A DNA stretch of 64,000 nucleotides, from assembly GCA_030583925.1 (NCBI GenBank), contig CP129482.1:992001-1056000 (forward strand). Direction: 5' to 3'. Below are positions 19,367 through 26,759 of the stretch, in pieces. Every line of letters begins with the position of its first letter. The first letter of the stretch is position 1. The notes beneath the pieces were generated by a model that saw nothing but the letters and a program-made list of their open reading frames with translations, made no database searches and was not told where the DNA came from. The stretch is from Anaerolineales bacterium (lineage in GTDB: Bacteria > Chloroflexota > Anaerolineae > Anaerolineales > Villigracilaceae). The position numbers and the translations under genes are program-made.

Positions 19367-19921
19367 TCAAGTTGGTTTGTATTTTTGCAGGTCAACCACG
19401 CCGACGAAGGGAAGGTTGCGATAGTATTCGTCGAGGTCGAGACCGTACCCGAAGACGAATTTGTTGGGGATTTCGAAGCCGCGATAGTCGATGGGGACGA
19501 CCGTCTCGCGTCGTTCGGGCTTGTCGAGCAGCGCGCAGACTTTGAGCGTGCGCGGCTGGCGGACTTGAAGCAACTCGAGCACCGAGGCGATGGTGTTGCC
19601 GCTGTCGACGATGTCTTCGACGAGCAGGACGTCTTTGTCGCGGATGTCCATTTGCAGGTCCATTGCGACGCGCACCGCGCCGCTTGACTCGCGCTTGCCC
19701 GAGCCATACGACGAGACCGCCATAAAGTCGGTCATGTGCGGCGTGGTGATGTTGCGGCTGAGGTCAACGAGGAACGGCACGCCGCCCCGCAGAATGCAAA
19801 CGAGGAGCAGGTTGCCGTCGGGATAGTCTGCGCTGATCTCCGCGCCGAGTTCGGCGATGCGGGCTTGAAGGGACTGTTGGTCTACGAGGATTTCTGCGAG
19901 GATGTCTTGGTAGTTTTGCAT
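19367..19921 (-). CDS. hpt: Hypoxanthine phosphoribosyltransferase
   Basis: A 184-residue purine salvage enzyme joining hypoxanthine or guanine to PRPP. The PRPP-binding loop VLLVEDIVDSGNTIASVL is intact, LLLVCILRGGVPFLVDLSR provides the pyrophosphate loop, and DYRGFEIPNKFVFGYGLD is the family's purine-binding region. It lies downstream of the restriction-modification pair on the same strand but separated from it by a short gap. Its base composition resembles the cca side rather than the AT-richer methylase side. Confidence 0.94.
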   Translation of the reverse strand: MQNYQDILAEILVDQQSLQARIAELGAEISADYPDGNLLLVCILRGGVPFLVDLSRNITTPHMTDFMAVSSYGSGKRESSGAVRVAMDLQMDIRDKDVLLVEDIVDSGNTIASVLELLQVRQPRTLKVCALLDKPERRETVVPIDYRGFEIPNKFVFGYGLDLDEYYRNLPFVGVVDLQKYKPT

Positions 19922-19954
19922 GTCTGTTTCGTAGTTTGTGTCTGAAAATTATTT

Positions 19955-20614
19955 TTAATCTTTAAATTTGATTTTATCTATCAGGAACTTGTTGACGACA
20001 TCGTAATCAAGCATGTACTTTGGAGGACGAGGTTTACCATTACTATTCCGTCCTTGGTGATGAATGCCGAGCGCAGAGATGTTTTTTGGGGTCACAACAA
20101 GAAACAAGACTTCACGTAATGTTGCTTGAGTCTTTCGATAGCGAGAGACGGCTGTTCTTTTTTCTCGACCTATTTCATATTTCGATTTTCCGCCCTTTAG
20201 CTTTTGGTGCCATTTTTGAAACGATCTATTTTCATCATTGTATTCGACATCGCAAAGGGCAATTATCAAACCATGCGCGCCATATTCCTGAACGCTCCAT
20301 TGCATTGCTTTAGTGTCGTTTAAGATAGAACGATGGTCGTCGGATTTTACAGCCTTGGCTTTCAAGTCCCAATTGATCGAGCCTTTGATGTCGAAACACG
20401 CAGTTCTGGTTTTTCCATATCTGTCGCCTGGAATTGAAAAATCGTTTCCCAACCTTTGAAAACACAAGTGCTCGAAATAAAAACCCCACCATTCCATTTG
20501 TTTCCAGTTGAAGTTAGCTTTCTGTAATTCCAGAATGCTCTTTTTGCCACCCCAGTGGATTGGCAGGCTGGAAAGAAGCGCTTTTGCAGTTTTTATATCC
20601 TTCTTCGGCGTCAT
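19955..20614 (-). CDS. Putative type II restriction endonuclease (PD-(D/E)xK-like)
   Basis: A 219-residue protein I do not recognise as a named enzyme. It lies seven bases downstream of a DNA methyltransferase on the same strand. It has an acidic helix residue (WGFYFEHLCF, Glu48) followed by CFDIKGSINWDLKAK, where Asp75, Asp83 and Lys85 fit a D-x(n)-(D/E)xK nuclease core; WDLKAK is the likely catalytic strand. Position and motif together support a cognate endonuclease. The gene is AT-richer than its neighbours, consistent with horizontal gain. It could also be another nuclease or an accessory protein. Confidence 0.62.
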   Translation of the reverse strand: MTPKKDIKTAKALLSSLPIHWGGKKSILELQKANFNWKQMEWWGFYFEHLCFQRLGNDFSIPGDRYGKTRTACFDIKGSINWDLKAKAVKSDDHRSILNDTKAMQWSVQEYGAHGLIIALCDVEYNDENRSFQKWHQKLKGGKSKYEIGREKRTAVSRYRKTQATLREVLFLVVTPKNISALGIHHQGRNSNGKPRPPKYMLDYDVVNKFLIDKIKFKD

Positions 20615-20621
20615 TCTAATC

Positions 20622-21452
20622 CTAAAACATGCGTTGTTGCTCAGGTTGATACTCGGTTTCGATGCGTTTCATTGCGATGTCGCAATATTCATTGCTGATC
20701 TCGATACCGATATATTGTCTGCGATTGTTGTGCGCCATGACACAAGTTGTGCCACTGCCACACATTGGATCAAGCACAATTTCATCTGGCTCAGAAAAAC
20801 ACAGAATCAAGTCTTCTGCCAGTTTGTCGGGATAAGTAGCGGGGTGTTGGAGTTTTAACCGATTTCCTTCGGTGTTGCTCGTTGAATAATTCCAGACGGT
20901 CCCGCGACATTTCATTGGATTAACAGCCTTTGGTTCTATGGTTTTGAATCCGCCGTTCGTCAGCCTGTCTGTACCCGAATAAATTTTCCCTGCATGTTTG
21001 CTTGGCACCATCAAATGTTCTTTGTGAAATGTCTTTGGGCGTTCTCCCTTGAAGAACATCAAAATGTACTCATGGTCAACTCGAAATCGTTGATTCCACC
21101 AAGCGCCAGGGTTGCCGTCGCGTTTATAGATTACGTTCTCGAAAAGTTTCCAACCCAATTCATCAACCCAGTTCACTGCAAGTCGAAAGGTTGTGAGAGA
21201 TTTTGCAAAGTTTTTTGTACCATCGCCAATAATCACAACAGCGACTCCGCCGTCTTTAGTGACGCGGAAGAGTTGCTTACCCAAGGATGAAAAATCAAAA
21301 GTCCAATTTTTTTTGTAATCACGGATTCCGTCGTAGGGAGGCGAGAATACCGTAAGATCAATTGATCCGTCTTGAAATGACTCAAGTTCTTCCAAACAAT
21401 CGCCTTGTATGATTCGATTTATTTTTGAATTTGATCCGTTGCCATTAGTCAT
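20622..21452 (-). CDS. DNA methyltransferase, SPPY type (probably N4-cytosine)
   Basis: A 276-residue amino-methyltransferase. Catalytic motif IV SPPY is at residues 37-40 (after GDCLEELESFQDGSIDL), and the SAM-binding motif I DPMCGSGTT at 228-236 lies near the C terminus, giving the beta-class motif order. SPPY favours N4-cytosine methylation although adenine enzymes also use it. The segment around residues 110-200 is the likely target recognition domain. It protects host DNA against the putative endonuclease downstream. Recognition sequence cannot be deduced. It is AT-richer than flanking housekeeping genes. Confidence 0.88.
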   Translation of the reverse strand: MTNGNGSNSKINRIIQGDCLEELESFQDGSIDLTVFSPPYDGIRDYKKNWTFDFSSLGKQLFRVTKDGGVAVVIIGDGTKNFAKSLTTFRLAVNWVDELGWKLFENVIYKRDGNPGAWWNQRFRVDHEYILMFFKGERPKTFHKEHLMVPSKHAGKIYSGTDRLTNGGFKTIEPKAVNPMKCRGTVWNYSTSNTEGNRLKLQHPATYPDKLAEDLILCFSEPDEIVLDPMCGSGTTCVMAHNNRRQYIGIEISNEYCDIAMKRIETEYQPEQQRMF

Positions 21453-21511
21453 TTTCCATCTCCAAATCTAGGGAGATTATACCGTCAACACGCTATGATG
21501 GCTTCGTTGCC

Positions 21512-22081
21512 TCACCTCGGCACCTCGTGATGCTCACGACAGCGCGCTTCATACATTTCCGCCGCGCCGACGATCACCACAGGATCGTCGTATCTGGCTG
21601 GCTTCCCGTTGACCAATCTCTGCGTGCGCGAGGCTTCGCCGCCGCAGACCATGCAAATGGCGTGGAGTTTGTCCACTTCCTCAGCAATTGACATCAAAAT
21701 CGGCATTGGACCGAACGGCTCGCCGCGGAAGTCCGTATCCAAGCCTGCGGCGATGACGCGTATGCCGCGTGACGCCAGTTCGCGCGAGACAGGGACAACA
21801 TCAGGGTCGAAGAACTGCGCCTCGTCAATGCCAACGACGGTTGTATCTTTATCCATCTTGTTGAGAATCTCGGTCGCTTTTTCGATAGGGATCGCGTCGA
21901 AGTCCGAGCCCGCGTGCGACGTGACCTTTTCCACCGCGTAGCGGATGTCTATGGCGGGTTTGAACACCTGCACCTTTTGCTTGGCAATCGTCGCGCGGAC
22001 GAGACGGCGAATCAACTCATCCGTCTTGCCGCTAAACATCGAACCGCAGACTACTTCAATGGAACCGTGAGTGTGTTTCAT
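21512..22081 (-). CDS. tdk: Thymidine kinase (type II)
   Basis: A 189-residue thymidine kinase phosphorylating thymidine with ATP. The P-loop is [16 protein letters not shown], the Walker B/DEAQ segment is [11 protein letters not shown], the lasso and zinc region has [13 protein letters not shown] and the C-terminal CREHH provides a further zinc ligand. Its upstream flank is a nested repeat. With hpt and the deoxynucleoside kinase at 58.2-58.8 kb it adds to nucleoside salvage. Confidence 0.95.
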   Translation of the reverse strand: MKHTHGSIEVVCGSMFSGKTDELIRRLVRATIAKQKVQVFKPAIDIRYAVEKVTSHAGSDFDAIPIEKATEILNKMDKDTTVVGIDEAQFFDPDVVPVSRELASRGIRVIAAGLDTDFRGEPFGPMPILMSIAEEVDKLHAICMVCGGEASRTQRLVNGKPARYDDPVVIVGAAEMYEARCREHHEVPR

Positions 22082-22090
22082 GTGACCTCA

Positions 22091-22225
22091 TGTCGTTGCG
22101 AGGGCTGGTCGAGTAGCCCTGAGCGGTTTTTGCGAAGGGCGTATCGAGACCCAGCCCGAAGCAACCCCCGATTTTGCAAGGAGATTGCTTCGTCGCAAAG
22201 AGCAAGAGCGCTCCTCGCAACGACA
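22091..22225. repeat. Nested MITE-like element
   Basis: The outer ends tgtcgttgcgag (22091-22102) and ctcgcaacgaca (22214-22225) are perfect 12-bp inverted repeats of the same family as the element at 16955. Inside its left arm lies a second palindromic unit, about 22102-22156, with gggctggtcgagtag at one side and tatcgagacccagccc at the other, which is the type seen at 48238-48393. One repeat appears to have landed in another. Confidence 0.75.
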
Positions 22226-22241
22226 TATTGAATTAAGAAAT

Positions 22242-22268
22242 CAGGCATGGCGCATTGCGCCATGCCTG
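22242..22268 (-). terminator. Strong hairpin terminator downstream of rplU-rpmA-rpmE
   Basis: caggcatggcgc and gcgccatgcctg form a perfect 12-bp stem with a 3-base loop. On the minus strand it is followed by atttcttaatt. It lies about 80 bases after rpmE. Confidence 0.75.
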
Positions 22269-22313
22269 TAAGTTTACCTGAGTTTATTCAATTCGCAAGG
22301 AATTAGACTTATG

Positions 22314-22340
22314 TTGTCCAGCAGATGATCTGCTGGACAA
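22314..22340. repeat. Palindromic hairpin after rpmE
   Basis: ttgtccagcagat and atctgctggacaa form a 13-bp perfect inverted repeat with a one-base centre, seven bases beyond the rpmE stop codon. It has no T-run, so a repeat or mRNA-stabilising hairpin is more likely than a terminator. Confidence 0.65.
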
Positions 22341-22346
22341 CGCGGC

Positions 22347-22814
22347 TTACGCCGCGGCTTCGGGGAGTTCGTAACCCAGCGAGCGGAGTTTCTTCTTCGC
22401 CGCCGTCAACGACGCCTGACCAAAACCAGCGACAGCCAACATCGCCTCATTGCCGCCGCTCAACTTCTCAAGGAATTGACCGACATTCGTGATGCCAGCC
22501 GCTTTGAGCGCTTCGGTCGCGCGAGCCGCCAGACCGAGATCCTCGATCAGACGCTCAGGCGAACCCTTCAATTCCTCTTTCACTTTTTGCTGTTCTACAT
22601 ACGTCTGGCGGACGGACAACTTCTTGTAGAAGCGGTCCACCTGACCTTCGATGTCGAGCAGGCGTGAAGCCTCGCCCGTGAAGAACGGATGGCAACTACC
22701 GCAAATGTCCACGCGGAATTCTTTTTTCGTCGAACCCGTCGTCCACGTGCGACCGCACGAAGCGCAAGTCACTTTTGCGTCGAGGTAATAAGTCGGATGA
22801 ATATCGGGCTTCAT
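22347..22814 (-). CDS. rpmE: Ribosomal protein L31 with RNA polymerase alpha-CTD-like C-terminal extension
   Basis: A 155-residue protein. Residues 1-68 are a zinc-type L31 (MKPDIHPTYY, Cys17, Cys20, Cys38, Cys41, HPFFTG). Residues 84-152 are an extra domain (PERLIEDLGLAARATEALKAAGITNVGQFLEKL, then GFGQASLTAAKKKLRSLGY) that follows the helix-hairpin-helix pattern of the alpha subunit C-terminal domain (ELxLSxRAxNxLKxAxIxTVGxL, then GxKSLxEIxxxLxxxGL). Normal L31 is about 66-75 residues. It is the third gene after rplU and rpmA. The extension may bind rRNA, another protein or DNA; this is unknown. Confidence 0.92.
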   Translation of the reverse strand: MKPDIHPTYYLDAKVTCASCGRTWTTGSTKKEFRVDICGSCHPFFTGEASRLLDIEGQVDRFYKKLSVRQTYVEQQKVKEELKGSPERLIEDLGLAARATEALKAAGITNVGQFLEKLSGGNEAMLAVAGFGQASLTAAKKKLRSLGYELPEAAA

Positions 22815-22815
22815 G

Positions 22816-23076
22816 TTAAGCCTCCGCTTGCGCGACGATGTTCACGCGTTTCTGTCCGCGCACCACATCGTACATCACCACGCCGTCGGCGGTTGCAAAC
22901 AACGTGTCGTCCTTGCCAGCCCGCACGTTCAAACCAGGTTTGATTCTTGTGCCGCGCTGGCGCACCAAAATATTTCCCGAAAGCACAAACTGACCCGCGT
23001 AACGCTTCACGCCGAGTCGTTGTGAATTTGAATCTCGTCCGTTGCGGGTTGAGCCCGCGCCTGTTTTATGTGCCAT
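22816..23076 (-). CDS. rpmA: 50S ribosomal protein L27
   Basis: An 86-residue L27 beginning [20 protein letters not shown] with [22 protein letters not shown] and [18 protein letters not shown]. Its N-terminal tail reaches the ribosomal peptidyl-transferase centre. There is no Firmicutes-type cleavable N-terminal extension before MAHK. It sits 9 bases after rplU and one base before rpmE, so all three are one transcription unit. Confidence 0.97.
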   Translation of the reverse strand: MAHKTGAGSTRNGRDSNSQRLGVKRYAGQFVLSGNILVRQRGTRIKPGLNVRAGKDDTLFATADGVVMYDVVRGQKRVNIVAQAEA

Positions 23077-23085
23077 GGTTACCTC

Positions 23086-23601
23086 TTACTTCTTCTTTGA
23101 ATCCGACTTTTTGGATGAAGACTTGCTAGCGGACTCTTTCTTCGCGGGAGCCTTCTTTGCGGATGGCTTCGCCGCTTCTTTCTTGACCTTCGGCTGCTTC
23201 TCCGACTTCGGCTTCATCTCAGCCTCAGCGACTTCCACCTCAGCCGCCTTCTTGACCTTCGGCTCTTCCACCTTGCGTTTCTCGCCAGGCTTGCCGATGA
23301 AGTCCACCATCAACAACGTATACTGCTGGCGGTGTCCGCCGCGCACGCGGATGCGTTTCTTCGGGCGATACTTGAATCGGTCGATCTTCGGACCACGGAT
23401 GTGATCCATGACCGTGACCTTGACTTCGATGCCGCTTACGGTGGGGGTTCCGACCACGACCTCGTCGCCGTCTGCCATGAGCAGGACGCGTTCAAGGTCG
23501 AATTTCTTGCCCGCTTCCACAGGCAGGCGATCCACTTCGATGGTTCGCCCTTCGACGGCGCGGAATTGCTTGCCGCCGCTTTCAACGATTGCAAATCTCA
23601 T
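23086..23601 (-). CDS. rplU: 50S ribosomal protein L21 with long basic C-terminal tail
   Basis: A 171-residue protein whose first 103 residues are a standard L21 (MRFAIVESGGKQFRAVEG, ILMADGDEVVVG-type strands, KRIRVRGGHRQQYTLLMVDFI). The remaining 68 residues are Lys/Ala/Ser/Glu-rich low-complexity sequence ending KKSDSKKK, absent from typical L21 proteins. It binds 23S rRNA in the large subunit. First gene of rplU-rpmA-rpmE, with a consensus promoter 160 bases upstream and a structured leader. Confidence 0.96.
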   Translation of the reverse strand: MRFAIVESGGKQFRAVEGRTIEVDRLPVEAGKKFDLERVLLMADGDEVVVGTPTVSGIEVKVTVMDHIRGPKIDRFKYRPKKRIRVRGGHRQQYTLLMVDFIGKPGEKRKVEEPKVKKAAEVEVAEAEMKPKSEKQPKVKKEAAKPSAKKAPAKKESASKSSSKKSDSKKK

Positions 23602-23753
23602 TTTTTTCTCCAGTCATTCACTTCGCCAGTCGCCTGCGGGTTTCACCAGAGTTCTGGCGACAGTTGCACTGTCGCCTGACCATCGCCTGCGAACGGGGAA
23701 GCTGGGTTGATACATACAACCGCCCCAGCGAAACTAACTGCTGAGGCAGAAGC
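23602..23753 (-). promoter_or_regulatory. Structured 5' leader of the rplU operon
   Basis: The leader between the predicted start site near 23753 and rplU is about 150 bases. It contains a perfect hairpin ggcgacag / ctgtcgcc (23656-23676) and further GC-rich complementary blocks. Ribosomal operon leaders often mediate autoregulation by one of the encoded proteins. The 23656 hairpin, however, resembles hairpins at 54.3-54.4 kb and may simply be a dispersed repeat. Confidence 0.4.
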
Positions 23754-23759
23754 GGGCAG

Positions 23760-23788
23760 ATTATACATGCGCCCTGAGGATGTGTCAA
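23760..23788 (-). promoter_or_regulatory. Consensus sigma70 promoter of rplU-rpmA-rpmE
   Basis: On the minus strand TTGACA (23788-23783) is followed after exactly 17 bases by TATAAT (23765-23760), a full match to the vegetative consensus. Confidence 0.9.
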
Positions 23789-23845
23789 CGGGTGGCGTAT
23801 CTTCCCGCAGGCGAAGCAGGTTTCCCGTCGAGGGTGAATCGTGCT

Positions 23846-23875
23846 TTGAATCTGCCCGTCAAATTATGGTATAGT
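23846..23875 (+). promoter_or_regulatory. Promoter of the two-component system
   Basis: TTGAAT (23846-23851), 18-base spacer, TATAGT (23870-23875). The predicted start is about 12 bases before the ATG at 23894, leaving room only for AGGAG. It diverges from the rplU promoter. Confidence 0.6.
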
Positions 23876-23893
23876 TTGGTTAGGAGTATCGTC

Positions 23894-24571
23894 ATGAACG
23901 AGCGGATTTTGATCATCGAAGACGACCAGCAAATCCTCAAATTGCTTCAGCGCGGACTCGCGTATGAAGGCTACACGGTTGATTCGGCGACCGATGGGCG
24001 TATGGGGTTGATCCTTGCGCGTGACCACACGCCCGACCTTGTGATTCTCGATTGGATGTTGCCCGGCATGGATGGGTTGGAGGTTTGCCATCGCTTGCGC
24101 ACTGGCGGTTCGATTCCGATTTTGATGTTGACCGCCAAGGATACCGTGCAGGATCGCATTCAAGGTTTGGATGCCGGCGCGGACGATTACATGATCAAGC
24201 CGTTCAATCTCGATGAATTGCTTGCGCGTGTGCGCGCGTTATTGCGGAGGACTCAGCCGGAGCGAATCCCTGTTTTGAAGTTTGCCGATCTTTCGCTGGA
24301 TACCGGCACGCGTCAAGCCTCGCGCGGCAACCGCACGATCTCGTTGACCGCTAAAGAATACGAATTGCTTGAATTGTTTTTGCGGCACCCGAAGCAGGTG
24401 TTGACTCGTGAAGTGATCTTCGACCGCGTATGGGGATATGATTTCGGCGGCGAGAGCAACGTGCTGGAAGTGTATATCCGCTATCTGCGGCAAAAACTCG
24501 AAGGCGAAGGGGAGCCGCGTCTCATCCACACGGTGCGCGGCGTGGGGTATGTGTTGCGAGAAAATCCGTAA
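23894..24571 (+). CDS. OmpR/PhoB family response regulator
   Basis: A 225-residue regulator: receiver domain with acidic pair in IIEDDQQ, phospho-acceptor Asp53 in [12 protein letters not shown] and [23 protein letters not shown], then a winged-helix Trans_reg_C domain ([71 protein letters not shown]). The start at 23894 has AGGAG upstream; the longer frame to 23780 would translate the promoter. It is followed 26 bases later by its likely partner kinase. Target genes are unknown. Confidence 0.93.
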   Translation: MNERILIIEDDQQILKLLQRGLAYEGYTVDSATDGRMGLILARDHTPDLVILDWMLPGMDGLEVCHRLRTGGSIPILMLTAKDTVQDRIQGLDAGADDYMIKPFNLDELLARVRALLRRTQPERIPVLKFADLSLDTGTRQASRGNRTISLTAKEYELLELFLRHPKQVLTREVIFDRVWGYDFGGESNVLEVYIRYLRQKLEGEGEPRLIHTVRGVGYVLRENP

Positions 24572-24597
24572 GCCTCGATCGTCAATCTTAAATTGAA

Positions 24598-25959
24598 ATG
24601 TCTCTGCGCCTCCGTCTGACCCTGTTGTATGCAACTCTCACAGGGGGGATTTTGCTTGTCTTCGCGGCGGCGGTCATCTTCGTGTTCAACGCCATACTTG
24701 TCAACCAGATCGATAACACGCTCGAAACTGCCGTGGAGGTGATCGTCAACGGCATTACGCTGGATGCGATTGATGAAGTGAAGGCAGATCTAACGACCAT
24801 TGATCTAAGTTCCGATGTTTATGTGCAAATCTGGGGGATAGACAATAAATTGCAGACCGGCTTGCGAACTCTTGAAGGTTTTTCCGACAGACCGTTTGAT
24901 CCCGGCGCGCTCGCGCTCGATACGCCGCTGTACCGTGAAGTGCCGATCGGTAATCAGCGTCTGCGGGTGGTGAGCGTTCCGCTCGTACGGAACACTCATC
25001 GCGTCGCGACGCTTCAGGTGGCGGTCAATCTCAATGTGGTGGATGCCGCCCGCTTGGGATTGACGAACACGCTCATTGTCATTTGGGCGGTCGCTGTTCT
25101 GATTTCTGGAAATGCCGCGTGGTTGACGCTCGGTCAAACGCTTCGCCCATTGAAGATCATCACCGAAACAGCGGAGCAGATCAACCGCGCCGACGATCTC
25201 TCGCGTCGTATTCCGTATTCCGGTCCCGATGATGAGATCGGAGGTCTTGTAGAGTCGTTCAATCAAACGCTCGAACGGATCGAAGTGCTGTTCACTTCGC
25301 AGCAGCGCCTGCTTGCGGATGTGAGTCACGAACTTCGCACGCCGCTCACCGTGATCAAAGGCAACGTGGATTTGATGCGCCGCATGAAAAGTCTCGATGA
25401 AGAATCGCTTACCAGCATTGACCAGGAAGCGGGACGCCTCACGCGCCTCGTGGGCGGCTTGCTTCTGCTGGCGCAGGCTGAATCGGGAAAACTCGCGCTC
25501 GTCGAAAAACCCGTCGAACTCGATCTGCTGGTCACGGAAGTTTTTCAAGAGATGAGCATTCTCGCGCGGAACAAAGTCCGTTTGCATCTCAATGAAATTG
25601 ATCAAGTCGTGATAACCGGCGATCGCGACCGCCTCAAACAAGTGTTGATCAATCTGGTCGCGAACGCAATTCAATATACCCCGCCCGGTGGGGAGATCTT
25701 CCTCAGCCTTGAACAGATCAAGGATCAGGCTCGCATCATCTGCCGGGACACGGGAGCGGGCATCCCAGCGGAGGATTTGCCCCATATCTTCGAGCGTTTC
25801 TATCGGGCGGAAAAATCGCGCACGCGCGGCAGGACCACCGGCTTCGGGCTGGGTCTTTCCATCGCCAATTGGATCGTGGAACGTCACGGCGGGAGGATTG
25901 AAGTCAATTCAAAAGAGGGGCAAGGTACAGCGTTCGCCGTTTGGCTGCCGGTGGGTTAG
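24598..25959 (+). CDS. Sensor histidine kinase (HAMP-HisKA-HATPase)
   Basis: A 453-residue membrane kinase. A first TM helix (residues about 12-36) and a second near residues 158-178 flank an extracytoplasmic sensor region of about 120 residues without a recognised fold. HAMP (RPLKIITETAEQI), HisKA with phospho-acceptor His244 in DVSHELRTPLTVIKGN, and HATPase_c (NLVANAIQYTPPGG, RDTGAGIPAEDLPHIFERFY, GFGLGLSIANWIVERHGG) follow. Together with the preceding response regulator it forms a two-component system. The signal is unknown. Confidence 0.93.
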   Translation: MSLRLRLTLLYATLTGGILLVFAAAVIFVFNAILVNQIDNTLETAVEVIVNGITLDAIDEVKADLTTIDLSSDVYVQIWGIDNKLQTGLRTLEGFSDRPFDPGALALDTPLYREVPIGNQRLRVVSVPLVRNTHRVATLQVAVNLNVVDAARLGLTNTLIVIWAVAVLISGNAAWLTLGQTLRPLKIITETAEQINRADDLSRRIPYSGPDDEIGGLVESFNQTLERIEVLFTSQQRLLADVSHELRTPLTVIKGNVDLMRRMKSLDEESLTSIDQEAGRLTRLVGGLLLLAQAESGKLALVEKPVELDLLVTEVFQEMSILARNKVRLHLNEIDQVVITGDRDRLKQVLINLVANAIQYTPPGGEIFLSLEQIKDQARIICRDTGAGIPAEDLPHIFERFYRAEKSRTRGRTTGFGLGLSIANWIVERHGGRIEVNSKEGQGTAFAVWLPVG

Positions 25960-25963
25960 TTTT

Positions 25964-26677
25964 TTAGTTTTCTAGTCCCAATCTTTGCGCGGCTTGGCGA
26001 CAGAGTCCCGCGCCGTAGCGTTGATACCACTCATCGAGCATCAAACTGGATGTAAACCCGCTTCGAGCGTCATTGTAAATTGGCGCGCCATAGCGGACGT
26101 AACGTGCCGTTTCGGCGTGCCACATCCATTCGCCCAGCCCAATGACCCCGATCCCGCCGTTGTAACCAGCCAATGCGAGGCGCGGATCGCCGTTCGCGGT
26201 TTGAAGCGAATTGGCGAGGTATTCGAGTCCGCGTAGGGCGTTGGTTTCGGTGTCGAATCCGTTTTCGCCGAAGTGGAAGTGGAACGGCATCACTTGAAAG
26301 AGTCCCATCGCGCCGGAGCGCGACAGCGCGCGCGGGTCGCCGCACGATTCGATCTGCATCACGGTGGCGACCAGATTGGGGTCCAGAGAAGAAGCGTTTG
26401 CCCAACGGACGATGTTGCCTCCCCAGTATTGCACTTCCCGCGTGAAGATGGGGGAAAGCAGGGGCGAAGTCATCCCGCTGGATGGGATGGTCGCCGCTTG
26501 AATAATCGGCGAAGCGGATGTTTGAATGGGCAGGTTCGAAGTCAACGCGGCGAGCAGGCACGCGATGAGGATTACCGCTAGCGGAGGCAAGGCATAAAAA
26601 GACAAACAGCCGCTTGCATTGTCGTCTGCCGCGGCTGTTTGCCAGTCGTCGTATTGTTGTGAGCGAGCGCGGGGCAT
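25964..26677 (-). CDS. Membrane-anchored lytic transglycosylase (SLT domain)
   Basis: A 237-residue protein with one TM helix near residues 30-48, a Ser/Pro/Thr-rich linker, and a C-terminal SLT-like domain. ATVMQIESCGDPRALSRSGAMGLFQVMP carries the catalytic Glu110 and the GLFQ(V/I)MP motif, and ALAGYNGGIGVI matches the later substrate-binding block. Such enzymes cleave peptidoglycan glycan chains to 1,6-anhydromuropeptides. It ends four bases past the convergent kinase gene and lies 83 bases downstream of a membrane protein gene on the same strand. Confidence 0.85.
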   Translation of the reverse strand: MPRARSQQYDDWQTAAADDNASGCLSFYALPPLAVILIACLLAALTSNLPIQTSASPIIQAATIPSSGMTSPLLSPIFTREVQYWGGNIVRWANASSLDPNLVATVMQIESCGDPRALSRSGAMGLFQVMPFHFHFGENGFDTETNALRGLEYLANSLQTANGDPRLALAGYNGGIGVIGLGEWMWHAETARYVRYGAPIYNDARSGFTSSLMLDEWYQRYGAGLCRQAAQRLGLEN

Positions 26678-26759
26678 AAATGGGTTCCTTTAATTCGAGA
26701 TACAGGGACCCGAGCTCGAAATGAGTTCGGATTATTCAGTTGTTGTGAGGGTCAACGAA

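Noticed and set aside
20622..21452. Assigning a recognition sequence to the methyltransferase
   Set aside because: The target recognition region is not similar enough to anything I can recall with confidence.
24805..25887. 360-residue minus-strand frame opposite the histidine kinase
   Set aside because: It mirrors the conserved HAMP-HisKA-HATPase coding sequence, with no motif or ribosome site of its own.
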